Origin: Streptomyces sp. LUP30
Lineage (GTDB): Bacteria; Actinomycetota; Actinomycetes; Streptomycetales; Streptomycetaceae
NCBI RefSeq assembly: GCF_001746365.1
Contig: NZ_MJAJ01000008.1
Span: 124,001 to 188,000 of the forward strand
DNA length: 64,000 bases
Reading direction: 5' to 3'
In this document: positions 61,567 to 64,000 of the stretch, in pieces
Numbering within the stretch: position 1 is the first letter of the stretch
Layout of the letters: each line of letters starts with the position of its first letter
The notes under the pieces: model-generated
What the model was told of the DNA's origin: nothing
The model's database searches: none
The model's input: only the letters and a program-made list of their open reading frames with translations
Translations under genes and position numbers: made by a program

Positions 61567-64000
61567 GTGAGCTATCTGCGCCTGCCCCATCTCCATGGTG
61601 ACCTGTTGTGCTTCGTGGCCGAGGACGACCTCTGGCTGGCCCCGCTGGCCGACCCGGGCCGCGCCTGGCGGCTCACCGTCGACCGCACGAAGGCAGGACA
61701 TCCCCGCTTCTCCCCCGACGGCCGCCTCATCGCGTACACGAGCTGGCGCAGCGTCGTCCCGGAGATCCATCTCGTGCCCGTGGAGGGCGGGCCGGGACGG
61801 CGGCTGACCTACTGGGGCAGCTCCGACACCCGGGTCTGCGGCTGGACGCCCCCGGACGCCGACGGACACGCCGACATCCTCGCCGTCGCCTCCCACGGCG
61901 AGCCCTTCTCCTACTTCACCTGGGCCTACAAGGTCTCCCCCGACGGCTCCCCCGGCCGAAAACTCCCCTGGGGCCCGGTCTCCGACCTCCAGGTCGCCGA
62001 CCTCGACGGCGAACGCCGGACCCTCCTGCTCACCGGCACCCCACCCCACGAACCGGCCGCCTGGAAGCGCTACCGGGGCGGCGCCACCGGCCGGCTGTGG
62101 CTGCACGGGCAACGGCTCCTGGAGGGCGTCGACGGCCATCTCGCCAGCCCGCTCTTCGTCGGCGGCCGCATCGCGTTCCTCTCCGACCACGAGGGCGTCG
62201 GCAACCTCTACTCCTGCGCCCACGACGGCTCCGACCTGCGCCGGCACACCGACCACGACGCCTTCTACGCCCGGCACGCCGCCAGTGACGGCACCCGGGT
62301 GGTGTACCAGTGCGGCGGGGACCTGTGGATCGTCGACGACCTCGCCGCCGACTCCGAGCCGCGCCGGATCGACGTGCGTCTCGGCGGGCCGCGCACGGGA
62401 CGACGGCCCTACCAGATCCCGGCCGCCCAGCACGTGGACGGCATCTCCGTCGACGAGACCGGCCGGGCCAGCGCCGTCGTCGTCCGCGGCAGCCTCTACT
62501 GGCTGACCCACCGCGACGGACCCGCCCGGACGATCACCGACGCCCCCGGGGTCCGGGTGCGGCTGCCGGAGATGCTCGGCGAGGGCGGACAGGTCGCCTA
62601 CGTGACGGACGCGGACGGCGAGGACGCCGTCGAGATCGCCCACCTGCCCCGGGCCACGGGCCGGCGCGAGCCCAGACGGCTGGCCTCCGGCCGACTCGGC
62701 CGGGTCCTGGAGACGGTGGCCGACCCGCAGGGCGAACGGCTCGCCGTCGCCTCGCACGACGGCCGGCTGCTGCTCGTCGACCTCACCGAGGACGCGGGGC
62801 GCGCGGACGGAGACGAGGTCACCGAGCTGATCGCGTCGGCCAACGGCCCCGTCCGCGACCTGGCCTTCTCCCCGGACGGGGGCTGGCTGACCTGGTCGCA
62901 CCCCGGGATCGGCCGCTCCCTGCGCCAGATCAAGATGGCCCGCATGAAGGACCGGTCGGTCATCGACGTGACCGACGGCCGCTTCGAGGACGAGAACCCG
63001 GTGTTCACCCGGGACGGCCGCTATCTCGCCTTCCTCTCCTGGCGCGGCTTCGACCCGGTCTACGACGTGCACACCGGCGACCTGTCCTTCCCGCTGGGCT
63101 GCCGCCCCTATCTCGTGCCCCTGTCCTCCGCGACGCCGTCACCCTTCGCGCTGACCCCGGAGGGCCGCCCGGCCGCCGGCGGGCTGGACCCCGTGGAGGA
63201 CGAAGGCAACGGCTCCGACGGGACCGTCACCGTGGAGACCGAAGGGCTGGCCAGCCGGGTCACCCCGTTCCCCGTCACCGCCTCCAAGTACTCGGCCCTG
63301 TACCCGGTGGCGGGCGGCGGGCTGGTGTGGCTGCGCTGGCCGATCTCGGGCGCGCTCGGCGAGACGTTCGCCAACCCGGACGACACGAGCGGACGGCCGA
63401 CGCTGGAGCACTTCAACATCAGCAAGGCGAAGAAGTCCGAACTCGTCGACGACCTCGACTGGTTCGCGCTGAGCGGGGACGGCACCCGGCTCGTCGTGGT
63501 CGACGAGGGCGACCTGCGGGCGGTGCCGTCCACCGAGTCCGGCGACCCGGACTCCACGGTCTGGATCGACCTGCGGCGCATCCTGCACGAGGTGGACCCG
63601 GGCGCCGAGTGGCGGCAGTCGTACGACGAGGCCGGCCGGCTGATCCGCGCCTACTTCTGGGACCCGGGCATGTGCGGCATCGACTGGGACGCGATCCTCG
63701 ACCAGTACCGGCCGCTCGTCGAACGGGTCGCCTCGCCCGACGAGTTCGCCGACCTGCTGCGCGAGGTGCTCGGCGAGCTGGGCACCTCCCACGCGTACGT
63801 CACCGCCGCCCGCCGCAACGAGGGGCCGCCCCACTACCAGCGCCTGCAGGGCCTCCTCGGCGCCAACCTCGTCCGCAGGGAAGGTGGTTGGACGGTCCGG
63901 CGGATCCTGCCCGGCGACTCGTCCGACTCCAAGGCGCGTTCCCCGCTGGCCGGCACGGGGATCCGCGAGGGCGCGGTCCTCACCCACGTGGACGGCCGGG
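61567..64000 (+). CDS. Tricorn protease homologue (partial, 3' end beyond window)
   Basis: 811 codons are seen from GTG 61567. An open extension to ATG 61522 has no ribosome-binding site, and the family start is usually MSYLRLPHL. Residues 1 to about 300 are the six-bladed propeller (GDLLCFVAEDDLWLAPL and FSPDGRLIAYTSWRSVVPEIHLVPVEGG), and about 310-640 the seven-bladed propeller. About 660-760 is the C1 domain with catalytic His742 in GTSHAYV, and then a PDZ domain begins (GTGIREGAVLTHVDG). The catalytic Ser lies in the unseen quarter (family length about 1,060-1,080). Tricorn degrades peptides released by the proteasome. It is divergent from the tetR gene. Confidence 0.93.
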   Translation, partial: MSYLRLPHLHGDLLCFVAEDDLWLAPLADPGRAWRLTVDRTKAGHPRFSPDGRLIAYTSWRSVVPEIHLVPVEGGPGRRLTYWGSSDTRVCGWTPPDADGHADILAVASHGEPFSYFTWAYKVSPDGSPGRKLPWGPVSDLQVADLDGERRTLLLTGTPPHEPAAWKRYRGGATGRLWLHGQRLLEGVDGHLASPLFVGGRIAFLSDHEGVGNLYSCAHDGSDLRRHTDHDAFYARHAASDGTRVVYQCGGDLWIVDDLAADSEPRRIDVRLGGPRTGRRPYQIPAAQHVDGISVDETGRASAVVVRGSLYWLTHRDGPARTITDAPGVRVRLPEMLGEGGQVAYVTDADGEDAVEIAHLPRATGRREPRRLASGRLGRVLETVADPQGERLAVASHDGRLLLVDLTEDAGRADGDEVTELIASANGPVRDLAFSPDGGWLTWSHPGIGRSLRQIKMARMKDRSVIDVTDGRFEDENPVFTRDGRYLAFLSWRGFDPVYDVHTGDLSFPLGCRPYLVPLSSATPSPFALTPEGRPAAGGLDPVEDEGNGSDGTVTVETEGLASRVTPFPVTASKYSALYPVAGGGLVWLRWPISGALGETFANPDDTSGRPTLEHFNISKAKKSELVDDLDWFALSGDGTRLVVVDEGDLRAVPSTESGDPDSTVWIDLRRILHEVDPGAEWRQSYDEAGRLIRAYFWDPGMCGIDWDAILDQYRPLVERVASPDEFADLLREVLGELGTSHAYVTAARRNEGPPHYQRLQGLLGANLVRREGGWTVRRILPGDSSDSKARSPLAGTGIREGAVLTHVDGR

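Overview
The window is chromosomal DNA of a Streptomyces. GC content is very high, there are many GTG starts, and several markers belong to this genus: ssgE, a rpfB-type resuscitation factor, the XRE/DUF397/ATP-binding triad and the trans-aconitate methyltransferase/TamR pair. Gene content and order agree with my memory of the Streptomyces coelicolor core region around glmU-prs-rplY-pth, ppc, galTEK, rsmA-ispE, pmt and ssgE. No rRNA, CRISPR array, insertion sequence or prophage is visible. There is one tRNA, tRNA-Gln(UUG).

Region by region. 1-3900 is a toxin/immunity neighbourhood. On the minus strand lie an Imm35-like proline/glycine-rich protein cut by the window edge and a WHH nuclease-SUKH fusion. 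On the plus strand lie a YwqJ-type deaminase and a SUKH-3 immunity protein. 3900-6470 holds a degenerate GGTCAC repeat, an orphan sensor kinase, an HTH protein with a LAGLIDADG-like C-terminus, and the tRNA. 6600-11440 is housekeeping (glmU, prs, rplY, pth), followed by a membrane protein that appears frameshifted in a 16-G run. 11495-16550 holds ppc on the minus strand, a fatty-acid desaturase translationally coupled to a TetR gene, and a CsbD-like gene. 16600-19900 holds a VOC protein, tam with divergent tamR, a LuxR-type regulator and a GNAT acetyltransferase.

19960-25500 is the galactose operon galT-galE-galK facing a sodium/solute symporter. 25500-28770 holds a small secreted protein, the ATPase/XRE/DUF397 triad and a regulator with a degenerate receiver coupled to a membrane protein. 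29000-35000 holds two tandem paralogous membrane-anchored PQQ-type beta-propeller proteins and an ABC-F ATPase. 35300-42810 is a minus-strand series: an ankyrin/HEAT protein, rsmA-ispE, rpfB, tatD, a zinc-ribbon protein and rsmI. On the plus strand follow pmt, a Tat-exported beta-helix protein that is probably leaderless, a frameshifted zinc-ribbon relic and two tandem penicillin-binding proteins facing ssgE.

50600-54350 is a cobalt/nickel ECF transporter (cbiM with a fused PDGLE domain, cbiQ, cbiO) whose last gene overlaps ohrR, with ohr just downstream. The rest holds a serine hydrolase, DUF1876, a DMT exporter with a YbaK deacylase, a lamin-tail secreted protein, an MMPL exporter with a TetR regulator, and the first three quarters of a tricorn protease.

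Most of the window is ordinary core genome. The least conventional parts are the toxin/immunity cluster, the tRNA-linked HTH-LAGLIDADG-like gene, the tandem beta-propeller pair with its minisatellite, the beta-helix gene with its operator-like palindrome, and the coupling of an organic-peroxide regulator to a metal-uptake operon. S. coelicolor names and SCO numbers given below are from memory and were not searched.
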